A stretch of DNA of 21,067 bases from Priapulus caudatus (GCF_000485595.1 NW_014579654.1:1-21067), one strand, 5' to 3'; counted from the stretch's first letter, positions 1 to 8,850 are shown. Notes: generated by a model not told the origin, from the sequence alone. Program-made: numbers and translations.

Positions 1-165
1 TGATTCTGAATTTCGTTTGTGCATTTCGATTTCGATTTTGATTTTGGATGTTTGATTGTGATTTTGCATTTTGAATTTCGATTTGATTTCTTTTTGAATT
101 TGAATCCGATTTGGGATTTGATTTGTTGATTTCGAAGTTTTGGATTTATTGATCCTTCGTTTGGA
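1..165. repeat. Degenerate T-rich tandem repeat
   Basis: The first 165 bases are built from imperfect copies of short words such as GATTTTGAATTTCGATTTG, alternating GATTT, GAATTT and TTCGAT. The copies have no fixed period, so this is a decayed minisatellite or cryptic simple repeat. It runs off the left edge of the window. No coding function is suggested. Confidence 0.6.
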
Positions 166-239
166 ATATTATGATTTATGCGAGTAATTGTGAATTTGTG
201 TTTTTTTTTGATTGGACTTTACTACTTTCATTTCTGAGG

Positions 240-430
240 TTAACACGTGCGGAGGCAATACCTGGGATACGTAGTCCCTCCGGGCGCAATATGGCGGCCG
301 CCAGACTTCCGAATCCTCCAACGGCCCACCGCTCCCTTATGAGTACACTGCGCACTTGCAAGAGGCGCACACGATGCCCAGCCGTTAACGCCCTCGCAGC
401 CCCCAGCGCACGTCACCATCGCTATTAAGC
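240..430. promoter_or_regulatory. CpG-rich promoter-like patch with YY1-type motif
   Basis: This 190-bp island of GC- and CpG-rich sequence lies between AT-rich flanks. It contains CAATATGGCGGC at 287-298, which matches the known YY1 consensus (CAANATGGCGGC type) that often lies at animal transcription starts. A weak 85-codon frame crosses it on the plus strand (171-428), and a 64-codon frame on the minus strand, but neither resembles a known protein. The sequence shows composition and one motif. Promoter function is inference, and no following gene could be identified. Confidence 0.25.
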
Positions 431-1392
431 TCCCCTATAGGCCCATAGCGAAACGTGTACACTAACTTTATATATCTTCGGCGACAGACAGAATTTGAGT
501 GTATACATTTGCAACAATTCGACGAATACATATAAACACTATTCTAGCCTATGGTGCTCGCCGTAATGTACTACTTTTAGTCTTTCTATTGAAGCCGCCG
601 AAAATAGTTTAATTAATTTACTAACAATAATATTCCGCGAGCGGTATCCCGCGGTAATAGGCTGACATGTAAATAGGCGCAAACGGGCCTATGACGGTAG
701 AAAAGTGACACCAACTGATCATAGCTGGCCGGCAAGCAGCCAACGGATTTGAGTCTACAATCCTAAAAAATTCTCCTACTACTATAACGAAACAAATGTC
801 TGATAAGCTACTGGTTCGCGAAAATTTGAGTTATTTACAGGCACAAATAGCTTAAATTAATTTTCGTTTCTCTCAATACACCCCTCTTATATATTCTTCT
901 ATTTTTTACCACACACATATTCGCACCCCACCACGCACCCGCCCGCACCCGGGAGTATCGCAGCCGCCAGCAGGCTACAGTATATCGCAGGCGGCGCCGG
1001 CTGCATGGACCGGCTCCAGACACACCATCGTCACCCATCGTATGCGCCCAGATAGGACAATTGAGTTACTATTTCTAAAATCTAGATACACATTAACGAG
1101 ATCACATGTTCAAACGCCAAATTTCACGGACTTGACCATTACTTGGAGAAAAATCTACACGACGTCCAGCGAACACTTTAGCGGTAATAGCGAATCCCGC
1201 TTTGTCGACATCACACACAAATGAAATTTGATAATCATTCAGAACAATAGTCGTGCTTCAAACAACAAAACTCAAAAATTCACAGACAGTAGCCGTAAAA
1301 ACAACCACAGTACCACATAAGAATTTGTGGTTGGACGCGCGCGGGCCGCGGTCCCTGGCAATGGTTGCCACAGGCTAAGACATGCTGTTTTA
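431..1392. other. Intergenic stretch, no gene seen
   Basis: Mixed-composition DNA with only short chance frames (60-67 codons) that show no signal peptide, domain or repeat. A C-rich patch near 915-960 (repeated CCACC and CGCACCC) is simple-sequence-like. Nothing here can be supported as a gene. Confidence 0.5.
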
Positions 1393-2333
1393 TACTGATT
1401 CTAGGAACAATACCTCTCGCCGGACATTCACCCGCCGTCGGACAAATTACCGCGCTGACTCCGGACATTACCACCGCGGAGGGAGACAATTACGACGGGC
1501 CCGATGCCATTTACCCTCGCCTGCCATTCGACCCCCGGGCCGACAATTACCGACCCGCACAATTACCCCCCACGTCGCCATTTAACCCTCGCCGATGCCA
1601 AAAAATTCACCGACCGCGCGGACTAATCACGCCCGCGCCACACCACACACAACACAACACAACGTACGCAGCCGGACAATTACCGCCAGCGCGGCATTTA
1701 CCCTCCGGAACATTTTACTCGGTCGCCCCGGACAGGGCGAGGGGAGGAGCCCTCCCCTGGGACCATTTACGCGGGGGGGCCCCCGGCCAATTAGCCGGCT
1801 TGTCGGCCGATGGCAGACATTTATGAGTCCCCGTGCACAAGTTAGCCGCCCCGGACACAAGTTAGCTGCGGCCCGCCCCGCCTGACATTCCTTCCGCGCG
1901 GACAACTCACAGCGCCCGTGACCAAGCTTACTGGGCCGCCCGAAACAAATGTTCAGCCAGACCGCGACGCCGGGACCCGAGTGTGTACCGGGGCGCCCCG
2001 GACAATAATCACGCGCGGTGGGGCCGGGCCCGGACATACTGTAGACAGTGCGCTCACGGATCAATTACCCCTCGGCACACATTACCGTTATACGCACATT
2101 GTTACCGCCGGACAAGTTAGCCCGCCTGCCGGACAGTTTACGCCGCAAGGGCCCGACAAACTGTGCCGCCCAGGGGGAAAAACAAATTTTTATACCCGCG
2201 CCCCGAACATTTGACGCCCGGCCCAGAACAAGGTGTCGGCACCCGGCACATTTGACTCGCGCCGGACAGATGTGAACCGCTAGCCAGCGGCGCCGGCGGA
2301 CAATGTTATCCCCGCCGCCGACAATTAAGGTCT
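1393..2333. repeat. GC-rich minisatellite, left array (GGACAATTACC-type units)
   Basis: About 0.9 kb is made of degenerate units of roughly 19-25 bp built around CCGGACAATTACC, with variants such as GGACATTTACC, GGACAAGTTAG and GACAATTAA, separated by CG-rich linkers. The same motif, reverse-complemented, forms the array at 3085-3667. Several frames stay open here on both strands (for example 153 codons from 1365), because the repeat lacks stops. They overlap in different frames and look low-complexity, so I do not call them genes. Unit variation is high and I could not define exact units by eye. Confidence 0.75.
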
Positions 2334-2344
2334 AGATACAATGC

Positions 2345-3060
2345 TAGCCCGGCCCCACTCCGACTATCGAGTGTGTGAGCCGGAGTCACTATGGTGGAAA
2401 GCTGATTAACTGGCAAGCTGTTGAACCGCAGGTGATCGATCAGGGCAGCGAGGCTCGAGAGGAGGGAAGGGAAGAAGGTGGAGTCACTCCGCTCCGCGCG
2501 GCACGCGTTCCGTGTGGGTGTGCTGGCAGAAGGGAGTGGGCAGCGGCATTGCCGCCACCGCCTGCCTATCTCACTGCCTCCTCCCACCTTCTCCCCTTCC
2601 CTGCCATCCCAACCACCGGTTCCTCACTCTCGTTGTCGTCACCCCTCCCGCCCTCCTCGCTTTCCAACCATCTCCCGACTCATCCTCCGTCGCTCGCACC
2701 GTCGGCGTCTCTCCTCTCCTCCTCTCGCTCCCTCTCCTTGCTCCGTCCTGCTCCTTCTCGCTCTCCTCTCTTTCTCCTCCCTGCTCGGTTGCGCTCCTCC
2801 TCTCTATCCTCCTCGCCCGTCCTCCTCCTTCCACCCGTCCTCGTCGGCTCCTCTTGACCAACTCTTCGACTCTCCGATCCGTCCCTGCCTCCACCATCGC
2901 GCCTGCTCCTCGACTCCTCCTCACACACCTCCCACCCAGACGGCTGTCTCCCCCCACCTCCCCCCGCCTCCTCCTCAATCCAGCCATCCGTTCTTGCGTT
3001 CCTCTCTCGACCGGTCCGGCCTGCCTTGTATCCAACGTGTCTCCAAACCCCAATGAATAA
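2345..3060. repeat. Pyrimidine-rich (TCC/CTC) spacer between inverted arrays
   Basis: From about 2560 to 3055 the plus strand is dominated by C and T (TCC, CTC, CCTC words), with few purines. Long frames are open simultaneously in at least two plus-strand frames (192 and 182 codons) and two minus-strand frames (187 and 184 codons). This is the signature of biased composition rather than coding. The plus-strand translations are Ser/Pro/Leu/Arg-rich and the minus-strand ones are Arg/Glu/Gly-rich. An AATAAA occurs at about 3056, where the tract ends. A real proline/serine-rich disordered protein cannot be fully excluded, but nothing specific supports it. Such tracts can form triplex (H-DNA) structures. 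Confidence 0.6.
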
Positions 3061-3084
3061 AGAAGCACCGGCAGTGAGTAAATG

Positions 3085-3667
3085 TCGCGAGGGGTAATTG
3101 GCGCGGAGCGCGGTAATTGGCCGCCGGGGCACAATGTCGCCGGGGGTAAAAATGTCCGGGCCCGCGGTAATCTGGTTCCGGGGTAATGTCTGCGTGGTTA
3201 ACATTCCGGGGGTAATATTGTCGCCGGGGGGCAAATGTCAGGGGGGTAAATTGTCCGGGGGCGTAATTGTCCGGGTAGATTGTACGGCGGGGTAATTGTC
3301 GCGGGTGGTAAACTGTCGCGGGGTAAATTGGTCCGGGGGTAATTGGTCCGGCGGTAAAAGGTGTCCGGGGGGGGGGTAATTGGCAGGGGGTAAATGTCTG
3401 GGGGTAATGCTGTCCGGGGGGTAACATTGTCCCCGGGGTAAATGTCCGGGGGTAAATTGTCCAGGGCTAAAATGTTCCGCGGGGGTAATGTGTCGCAGCG
3501 GTAATTTTCGCGGCGGGTGATGTGTTCTCGGGAGTAAAATTCCGGGGGTAACATGTCGCGGGCGTGAATTGTCGCGGGTTATAATGGCATGGGGGTAATT
3601 GTCCGGGGGGTAATTGTCCGGGGGTAATTGTCCGGGGGGTGATTGTCCGGGGGGTATTAATTGTCCT
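3085..3667. repeat. GC-rich minisatellite, right array (GGGGGTAATTGTCC units)
   Basis: Units of about 15-20 bp follow GGGGGTAATTGTCC, the reverse complement of the motif in the array at 1393-2333. Units nearest the spacer are degenerate (TAATTGG, TAAAAATGTC, TAACATTCC). The outermost five or six units (about 3595-3664) are nearly identical. The plus strand carries many runs of five or more G, so G-quadruplex formation with about 9-nt loops is possible. Minus-strand frames through this array encode Pro/Tyr-rich repeats only because the unit lacks stops, and I do not call them genes. Confidence 0.8.
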
Positions 3668-3712
3668 GATACCGTTTATATCTTATATGTATCTAAAATT
3701 TTAGAAATGTAA

Positions 3713-3884
3713 CCACCTGCGCACCCACCTGTTGGTAGGAAATATGTAGACGCGTTTCTGTAAAGGAAGATAAGGTTTTTATAAATAACGTGTTGGTGGC
3801 GTTGCAATGTGTATGGTTGGCGGAAATATGGTGTGTGTTTGGAAACCGACATATGGTTTGACTAAATTGACAAACCGTACACCA
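3713..3884 (-). repeat. Dispersed repeat R1, intact copy without insertion
   Basis: This 170-bp segment, read on the minus strand, matches 16079-16313 closely: the blocks TACGGTTTGTCAATTTAGTC, CATATGTCGGTTT, CCAACCATACACATTG and TATTTCCTACCAACAGGT all recur in the same order. Partial copies also lie at 15976-16022 and 16785-16870. This copy lacks the hairpin element found inside the 16-kb copy, so it preserves the empty insertion site. It is most likely a fragment of an unidentified interspersed element. No coding capacity was seen. Confidence 0.75.
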
Positions 3885-4030
3885 TAGTGACCTGATAAGA
3901 TCTGATAAGTCTATTTTGTATATATCCAACGAGCCTATATATACCTATTGGTATATAGAACGTACTCTACTACTAGAAAAATATATAAAACAATAAAACA
4001 ATAATAATTTATATAAAACAATTAGCATAA

Positions 4031-4231
4031 ATATTAGAGAACCTAGTACGGCATAATATCGAGACCAAATTGCTAGGTACGACGTACAAGGTCTGTTCGC
4101 CCATCGCAATGGAAAACAAAAAAACACGAGGAATGAACAGCTGTTCTTGTGTCGGTAGCGATAAAGATGAAACTGAGGAAGATTACGACGAAGAGTCAAT
4201 ACCTCAACCGAGAAATGATGTTTATATATAG
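4031..4231 (+). CDS. Possible terminal exon encoding an acidic receptor-type tail
   Basis: An open frame follows a stop at 4028 and ends at TAG 4229-4231. An internal ATG at 4109 would give 40 residues. The last 23 residues are acidic with tyrosines (EEDYDEESI, then a C-terminal NDVYI), and a short basic stretch (MENKKTRG) lies before them. This resembles the cytoplasmic tail of a single-pass membrane receptor and lies on the same strand as the Ig receptor 2.5 kb downstream. AG dinucleotides that could serve as acceptors occur at 4024-4025 and 4036-4037, but the pyrimidine tract is poor. No transmembrane segment or poly(A) signal adjoins it. It could equally be chance. I do not recognise a family. 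Confidence 0.2.
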   Translation: MLENLVRHNIETKLLGTTYKVCSPIAMENKKTRGMNSCSCVGSDKDETEEDYDEESIPQPRNDVYI

Positions 4232-5355
4232 CATGCATGATATTGATGTTATTATAGAGATGAAAGACGGGTTATATGAGTAATATGTTTTAATCGGCAA
4301 TATTCAACTTTATGTAGCTCGATCCGGCGAGATAATTAGGTAGATTTGAACTAGAGTCGGTGTTTCCCCCTTCTCCGTTATATCGATCTATTTTCTACTT
4401 CTGATATAATCCTTTTTTGTAACACGTTTAGGTTTCATGCTGCACCTAGACTATTGCTAGAAGCTAGTCTAGAGATAGGGCGGGTAAAGCTAGATTTAAA
4501 GCTAGCGGAGTATTATATAACCTATTCTCGTGCTAAAACATGTAGGGTTAGAAGATGAGCGAATATAACTTGTAATTAAAGCTAATGAAGCTACTCTCTG
4601 CACCATGCTACAGAATAACAGGGGATGACTAATCACGGAATTACCTATGAACTGAACACAAGCTCCAAACAGCTAACCCATTAAATAACCCAGACTTTGA
4701 CCCTAGACCCTCTAACATTGACTTCATGTATTTTCATATAGGGTCTGCGTTATTGGGGATCGATTCACAGTAGACGTCAGTACTGTTCTTCACGTTGCTA
4801 CGCTACTGTTCTACCGTTATATTATAGAGATAGTTTATCACTGGGATGATATATATTTTTTATAATTAGGCCTATATTGATCTTTAACAAATATTATAAT
4901 TATTTCTGCGAGTGTGTTTGACATAATGATGCAAGTCACACATCTGGCTTAGGAGATGCGAGACACCGGCTAAGTCCTTTTCATAGAAGAAAGTCGGTTT
5001 ACGGTTAAATGTTTAATCCACGTAACACATAATCACTATACTTGTTTAACCGGTGTGACAACAAAACAAGATGTGTGTAATGGTAGTGTGTTATCGTACT
5101 ATCGTGAATCGTATAATATAGTATGATATGTTCGCATGCAAGTAAACGCTTGAATGATCATATCTTAAGGATACTCTCGGCGTTGTGCATGAATTTTCAT
5201 CGATTTTTCGTTTTCAACTTTATTCTATGGCTAACACTATGTGCCACCTGTGTACATGCTAATTTCTCCATATAACGGTACGTGTGAACTGTCAGAGCGT
5301 TTTTGCTTATCCGGCTAAGCCGGTATCATTAAGCGTCAACCCTGCTACAGCTGTC
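4232..5355. other. AT-rich intergenic stretch, no gene seen
   Basis: About 1.1 kb of unremarkable AT-rich sequence with no frame over 60 codons that looks coding. Small inverted repeats occur, such as CTAGACT...AGTCTAG near 4446-4472. The word GCTAATTTCTCC at about 5259 recurs at about 5764, which may mark an old repeat. Nothing else is supportable. Confidence 0.5.
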
Positions 5356-5362
5356 ATTGCAT

Positions 5363-5415
5363 CAGGAGTAAGATAATATAGGATTATAAGACAATCCTAT
5401 ATTATCTTACTCCTG
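5363..5415. mobile_element. Hairpin MITE, CAGGAG family, 53 bp with 7-bp TSD
   Basis: The element begins CAGGAGTAAGATAATATAGG and ends with its reverse complement ...TTACTCCTG, making an almost perfect hairpin with a loop of only a few bases. It is flanked by a perfect 7-bp direct repeat, ATTGCAT, at 5356-5362 and 5416-5422, which is the target-site duplication. Three other elements in the window share the CAGGAG ends and 7-bp duplications but differ inside. It is non-autonomous, and no transposase of a matching family is present. Confidence 0.85.
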
Positions 5416-5885
5416 ATTGCATGTATTCATGTACATTCATGGACATCTGTTGTGATCCAACAAGTATCCCACGCCCAAAATAGTTCTAACACCTCGCAAC
5501 ACACCTTGCAATTAACACACGCAGTACATCGCGCGCGTTTGTTGACATATTAGCTTTGTGACGTCAGAATGAGCGGAGTTCGCGCGTTCTGCGATGGTAA
5601 CCTCGTAACTTCTCAGAATTTCTCAAGGTGCATGGAACATTTTACCAATTTAGTGGTGTCATTTAGTCATGGATATGTCGCAGTAAGTACTAACAATAGA
5701 TATATTACATACGTTCACCCATTTTGCACACAGGCGGTCACTCATTGTGAAAAATAAAAAACGCTAATTTCTCCGTTTCGATTTCTGACATAGTAGCCGA
5801 TGTATAAATGGATATTTCTCTGTGATTACAAATCGGATTAATTTAATTTTACACTTGTTTTATTGGTAACATTTTGTGGTAAAGA

Positions 5886-6038
5886 AGTGCGTCAGGGATT
5901 GTTATTAAGTGCTGTATTTTATTAGTTATGCCTCTTTATTCGCTAAAATTTTCAATTTTAACACACAACTTGATTTTTAAGCAGTTTTTTGCATTTTTCT
6001 CGGTAAATATAAAAATGAAAGAAAAATCCTGACGCACT
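5886..6038. repeat. Short inverted repeat pair AGTGCGTCAGG...
   Basis: AGTGCGTCAGGGATT at 5886-5900 is mirrored by AATCCTGACGCACT at 6025-6038, giving 14 paired bases with one bulged G and enclosing about 125 bp of AT-rich DNA. The spacing suits a small MITE, but I see no clear target duplication. The flanking region 5420-6390 holds no convincing gene. A 62-codon frame at 5569-5757 has no recognisable domain. Confidence 0.4.
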
Positions 6039-6514
6039 ATTTTGGTCCATATTGTGCTTAACATGTGGCGAAAATTTTGTATCCTCACTCTTTCTGGTAA
6101 TTGAGAAATATCCAAAATACCATTTTTACATAAAAATTCAAAATTTGTATGGTAACATAATTAGGTGCTGGAAATTTCATGAAATTTTTTGGCTTGAGCA
6201 TAGAGATATATCTCCTCCATAAATAAAACAAGTGATTGATTCGATTCATTCGCCAATAAACGTTTAATCTTCACTAGAGCAATACCCGTGAACAACGTGG
6301 AGAGTATCCTTAACTAAGTTATAAACCCACAGACTGGGCAGAAGCGCGTACAGATGCTTGCACGACACATGAACATAACTTACGAGTCAAACGGTTGATA
6401 GGATGTCAACGAACGCAGAGACCACTGGTAAATCGCCGAGGGGTGATTCTAGAGAGAGCCCGCACATTTGAGTTCGCGGGTTTTGTTCGCCGTGTGCGCG
6501 AGTTCGTGGTCGCT

Positions 6515-6640
6515 CGGCCAATCGGCTCCAGCCCGTTTGCCACTGGCTGTCGTCGTGACCACGTGATATATACGCTCTCTGGGTAAGCAGTATGGTCTGT
6601 CTACCAGTTATATATATATAGAACGGCCTTTATCCCTGAT
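6515..6640 (+). promoter_or_regulatory. Candidate core promoter of the Ig receptor
   Basis: Upstream of the receptor start are a CCAAT box (6518-6522), an E-box CACGTG (6560-6565), a TATA-like TATATA (6567-6572) and a stronger TATATATATA tract (about 6610-6620). Either TATA element would place the transcription start between about 6595 and 6650, leaving a 5' leader of roughly 110-170 nt. The motifs are visible. Their use is inferred from position alone. Confidence 0.4.
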
Positions 6641-6739
6641 TCATAATTATCTATTCTACTAATTTCTCTGTATTACATGTGTTGGCCCAGCGAAACCCGT
6701 TAGCTCTTCCCAAGTCTCGCTAACTGTCAACGTTTACAG
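6583..6739 (+). other. Possible 5'-UTR intron
   Basis: A good donor, GG|GTAAGC, lies at 6583. A good acceptor, CGTTTACAG|G, ends at 6739 and is preceded by a branch-point-like GCTAAC. Splicing would remove 157 nt and put a non-coding first exon in front of the start codon. The upstream frame 6395-6586 would then hit a stop before and out of frame with the receptor, so it would not extend the protein. This is incompatible with using the TATA elements at 6567 or 6610 as the promoter, so only one of the two readings can be right for any one transcript. Confidence 0.25.
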
Positions 6740-6763
6740 GATTCAGACAGCGATAGAACATCG

Positions 6764-8650
6764 ATGGCAGTAGTCAAGCTCGTTGCAATGCTTCTCCTTT
6801 GTGTAGCTTCAGTAACAGTGCGGACGCAGTTTCTGCAGCAACCGCTCGCCACGGAGGCAGCTGAAGGTAGCAACGTTACGCTGCACTGTAAGCTTAACCT
6901 TAGCTATGATAGTAATGGACAAGGTCCAGTGACCGCTCAATGGTATCGTGATAGCCATGCGCTATATATCACTAAAGAAGTCAGATACTCGTACATTGAT
7001 GACAACATGTACAACACAGGTGACTTCACCATGCATATTTCTAATGTACAAGTTGATCACGATAGTGCAGAGTTCTACTGTGAGTGGCAGCGAGATCAGC
7101 TGAAACCGGAAGATAGACCTGTATCTCACACAGCTACGCTAACAGTGCTTGTGCCACCACAGTCGGTTGTCATGTCTTTGATTGGCAGCTCTTCATCACC
7201 GGATGGAACGCTACAGTTTTTGTGTGTATCGGAGACCAGTAACCCAGCAGGTACCATCACCTGGTGGCTGGACAACGAATATATCAGCGTTGATTCTAGT
7301 CACATCCACAAACCGGGTTCAAGAAATAAGACATCCTCAACAACGAGTATCGTGAATCACACGTTTTCATCGGATGATAATAACAAGCATCTTTTTTGTC
7401 ATGTCTTTACCCACGATGACTTAGATGTAGAGGTAATAAACAATACCCTATACTTGAGAGACACTGTGACCATCAGCAGCTATAACAACCCTACTGATGA
7501 TGGCGTAATTATACAGGAAGCCGACAACCTGACGTTAACGTGTAATGCTGATGGCTATCCAGAACCATCTTACACGTGGTTGCACGACGACCAGGGGAGA
7601 CAAGCTGCAGGCGACGAAATGGCGATAGAGCGAGTCGAGTTTAAAGACAAGGGTTTCTATTCATGCCAGGCGATTAGTGTGTTTGGGGAATACATGTCGT
7701 GTAACAAGATGAATGTGACCGTGATCGTGCCAGCAGCGTACGTCACCATGGCAATAGACGGCAATGCTGTAGCAGACACAGAAATAATGCATGCAGGACC
7801 GCATAAAGCTAGCTGCACTACAGAGAAAAGTTTCCCGGGAGGAACAGTAACATGGAAACTTGGTGATACATCTGTAGACGAAGCTACTACTTCACATGTC
7901 AGTGAAGTTGATGGAACTATAACGACGTACAGCACACTGATGCGTACATTTACCGCCGATGATCACGATAAAATACTTGCCTGTCATGTTGACATCCACG
8001 AATCACTCCAGTCACTGTCGGTCGAGGTGCGGCTAAACGTGCAGTACATGGGAGAGGTAAGAGTGAGAGGTGACAATCAGGAAGGCGTAATAACGCTTAA
8101 CCACGGTAGCACACTATGGTTGCTCTGTACTGCTGATGGAAATCCACCACCAAGTTATTCATGGCTTCACAACGGAACCTTAATAACTGGCGAAGGTAAC
8201 AGCACCTATGAAAAAGAGTCGGTTACCTATATAGATACTGGCGACTACGTCTGCGCAGCTAGCAACATTGTAGGGATTATCAAATCCACAAACACAATGT
8301 CGCTGAACGTTGCTACTCCAGAAAAATGTAACAGTGGTCTCATCGTGGGACTGATCATCGGTAGCCTGGCCATCTTAATCATCGTCATTATCATCGGCTT
8401 CTACATGAAAAAGAAATGTGTTTTACCACGAGTCAATGCGTTGATGGGAAGCGCCAAAGATTGCACTGGCGTAAGTGCTACAGCTGTGGATACACCTGAA
8501 GGCCCACAAGCGTTGTACCAACCAGGACTCGCTGACGAATGGAATACAAATCAATCAGCAGACGAACCTAGAAACGCTGATTTGCACATACGTCATGTTG
8601 AATCTAAAGAGGTCATTTTTAAAGATCATCGGCTTAATACTCTCGTATAA
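6764..8650 (+). CDS. Five-Ig-domain transmembrane receptor, nephrin/Kirrel-like, intronless
   Basis: Single-pass cell-surface protein, probably an adhesion or recognition receptor. The signal peptide is residues 1 to about 21 (hydrophobic MLLLCVAS). Domain 1 (about 23-131) is V-like: Cys42-Cys106, Trp60, the DSAEFYC motif, and an exit VLVPP typical of the nephrin/Neph family. Domain 2 (132-232) has Cys154-Cys212 and Trp167, and looks like the CD80-type C2 set. Domain 3 (233-323) is I-type: Cys260-Cys301, Trp272. Domain 4 (324-427) has Cys351-Cys407 and Trp364. Domain 5 (428-516) has Cys455-Cys497 and Trp467. About nine extracellular N-glycosylation sequons are present (for example N37, N45, N255, N470). 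The transmembrane helix is about 525-547, followed by MKKK as the stop-transfer signal. The 80-residue tail has one tyrosine (Y585) and ends TLV, a class I PDZ-ligand pattern; Kirrel proteins are known to end similarly. The first ATG has T at -3, but it is the one that gives a complete signal peptide. All domains lie in one exon, which is unusual for this family. Exact orthology is uncertain: another Ig-family group with the V-C2-I-C2-I order is possible. Confidence 0.93.
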   Translation: MAVVKLVAMLLLCVASVTVRTQFLQQPLATEAAEGSNVTLHCKLNLSYDSNGQGPVTAQWYRDSHALYITKEVRYSYIDDNMYNTGDFTMHISNVQVDHDSAEFYCEWQRDQLKPEDRPVSHTATLTVLVPPQSVVMSLIGSSSSPDGTLQFLCVSETSNPAGTITWWLDNEYISVDSSHIHKPGSRNKTSSTTSIVNHTFSSDDNNKHLFCHVFTHDDLDVEVINNTLYLRDTVTISSYNNPTDDGVIIQEADNLTLTCNADGYPEPSYTWLHDDQGRQAAGDEMAIERVEFKDKGFYSCQAISVFGEYMSCNKMNVTVIVPAAYVTMAIDGNAVADTEIMHAGPHKASCTTEKSFPGGTVTWKLGDTSVDEATTSHVSEVDGTITTYSTLMRTFTADDHDKILACHVDIHESLQSLSVEVRLNVQYMGEVRVRGDNQEGVITLNHGSTLWLLCTADGNPPPSYSWLHNGTLITGEGNSTYEKESVTYIDTGDYVCAASNIVGIIKSTNTMSLNVATPEKCNSGLIVGLIIGSLAILIIVIIIGFYMKKKCVLPRVNALMGSAKDCTGVSATAVDTPEGPQALYQPGLADEWNTNQSADEPRNADLHIRHVESKEVIFKDHRLNTLV

Positions 8651-8708
8651 GTGCATAGTTTACGAGTGGCGACATTAATATTTTTATGTATTTGTATTTA
8701 TTGATTTA

Positions 8709-8765
8709 TACACACACACACACTCCACACTGTGTGTGTGTGTGTGCTGTGGTTGGTGTGCGTGT

Positions 8766-8815
<50 letters not shown>

Positions 8816-8821
8816 CACGTG
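8709..8821. repeat. (CA)n followed by (GT)n microsatellite in the 3' flank
   Basis: About 14 bases of alternating AC (8709-8722) are followed after a short gap by alternating GT (8731-8746), then a longer GT tract to about 8820 ending in GCGCGC and CACGTG-like words. The AC and GT blocks are complementary, so a transcript could fold back on itself. The tract lies between the receptor stop codon and the AATAAA at 8845, so it may be in the 3'-UTR. Frames through it are simple-sequence artefacts. Confidence 0.9.
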
Positions 8822-8844
8822 TGAAACCTAGTTGTATTGTATAG

Positions 8845-8850
8845 AATAAA
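8845..8850 (+). terminator. Candidate poly(A) signal of the Ig receptor
   Basis: AATAAA lies 195 nt after the receptor stop codon and is the first canonical signal downstream. Use of this site would give a 3'-UTR of about 210-230 nt containing the CA/GT tract. No strong GU-rich downstream element is obvious. Confidence 0.45.

Noticed and set aside
1365-2275. Frames of 70-153 codons in the left minisatellite array
   Set aside because: The reading frame exists only because the repeat unit lacks stops. There are no domains, and overlapping frames are open on both strands.
2375-3234. Several overlapping frames of 150-192 codons on both strands in the pyrimidine-rich spacer
   Set aside because: They are open at once in multiple frames because stop codons are rare in such biased sequence. 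The translations are low-complexity and differ in every frame.
2975-3554. Minus-strand Pro/Tyr-rich repeat proteins (150 and 118 codons) over the right minisatellite
   Set aside because: The translation follows the DNA repeat unit, two frames do so equally well, and the unit varies in length without regard to codon phase.
5569-5757. 62-codon frame with several cysteines
   Set aside because: No signal peptide, regular cysteine spacing or recognisable family. Length is within chance expectation.
7657-7935. 92-codon minus-strand frame inside the Ig receptor
   Set aside because: It is an antisense shadow of the plus-strand receptor gene, with no independent support.
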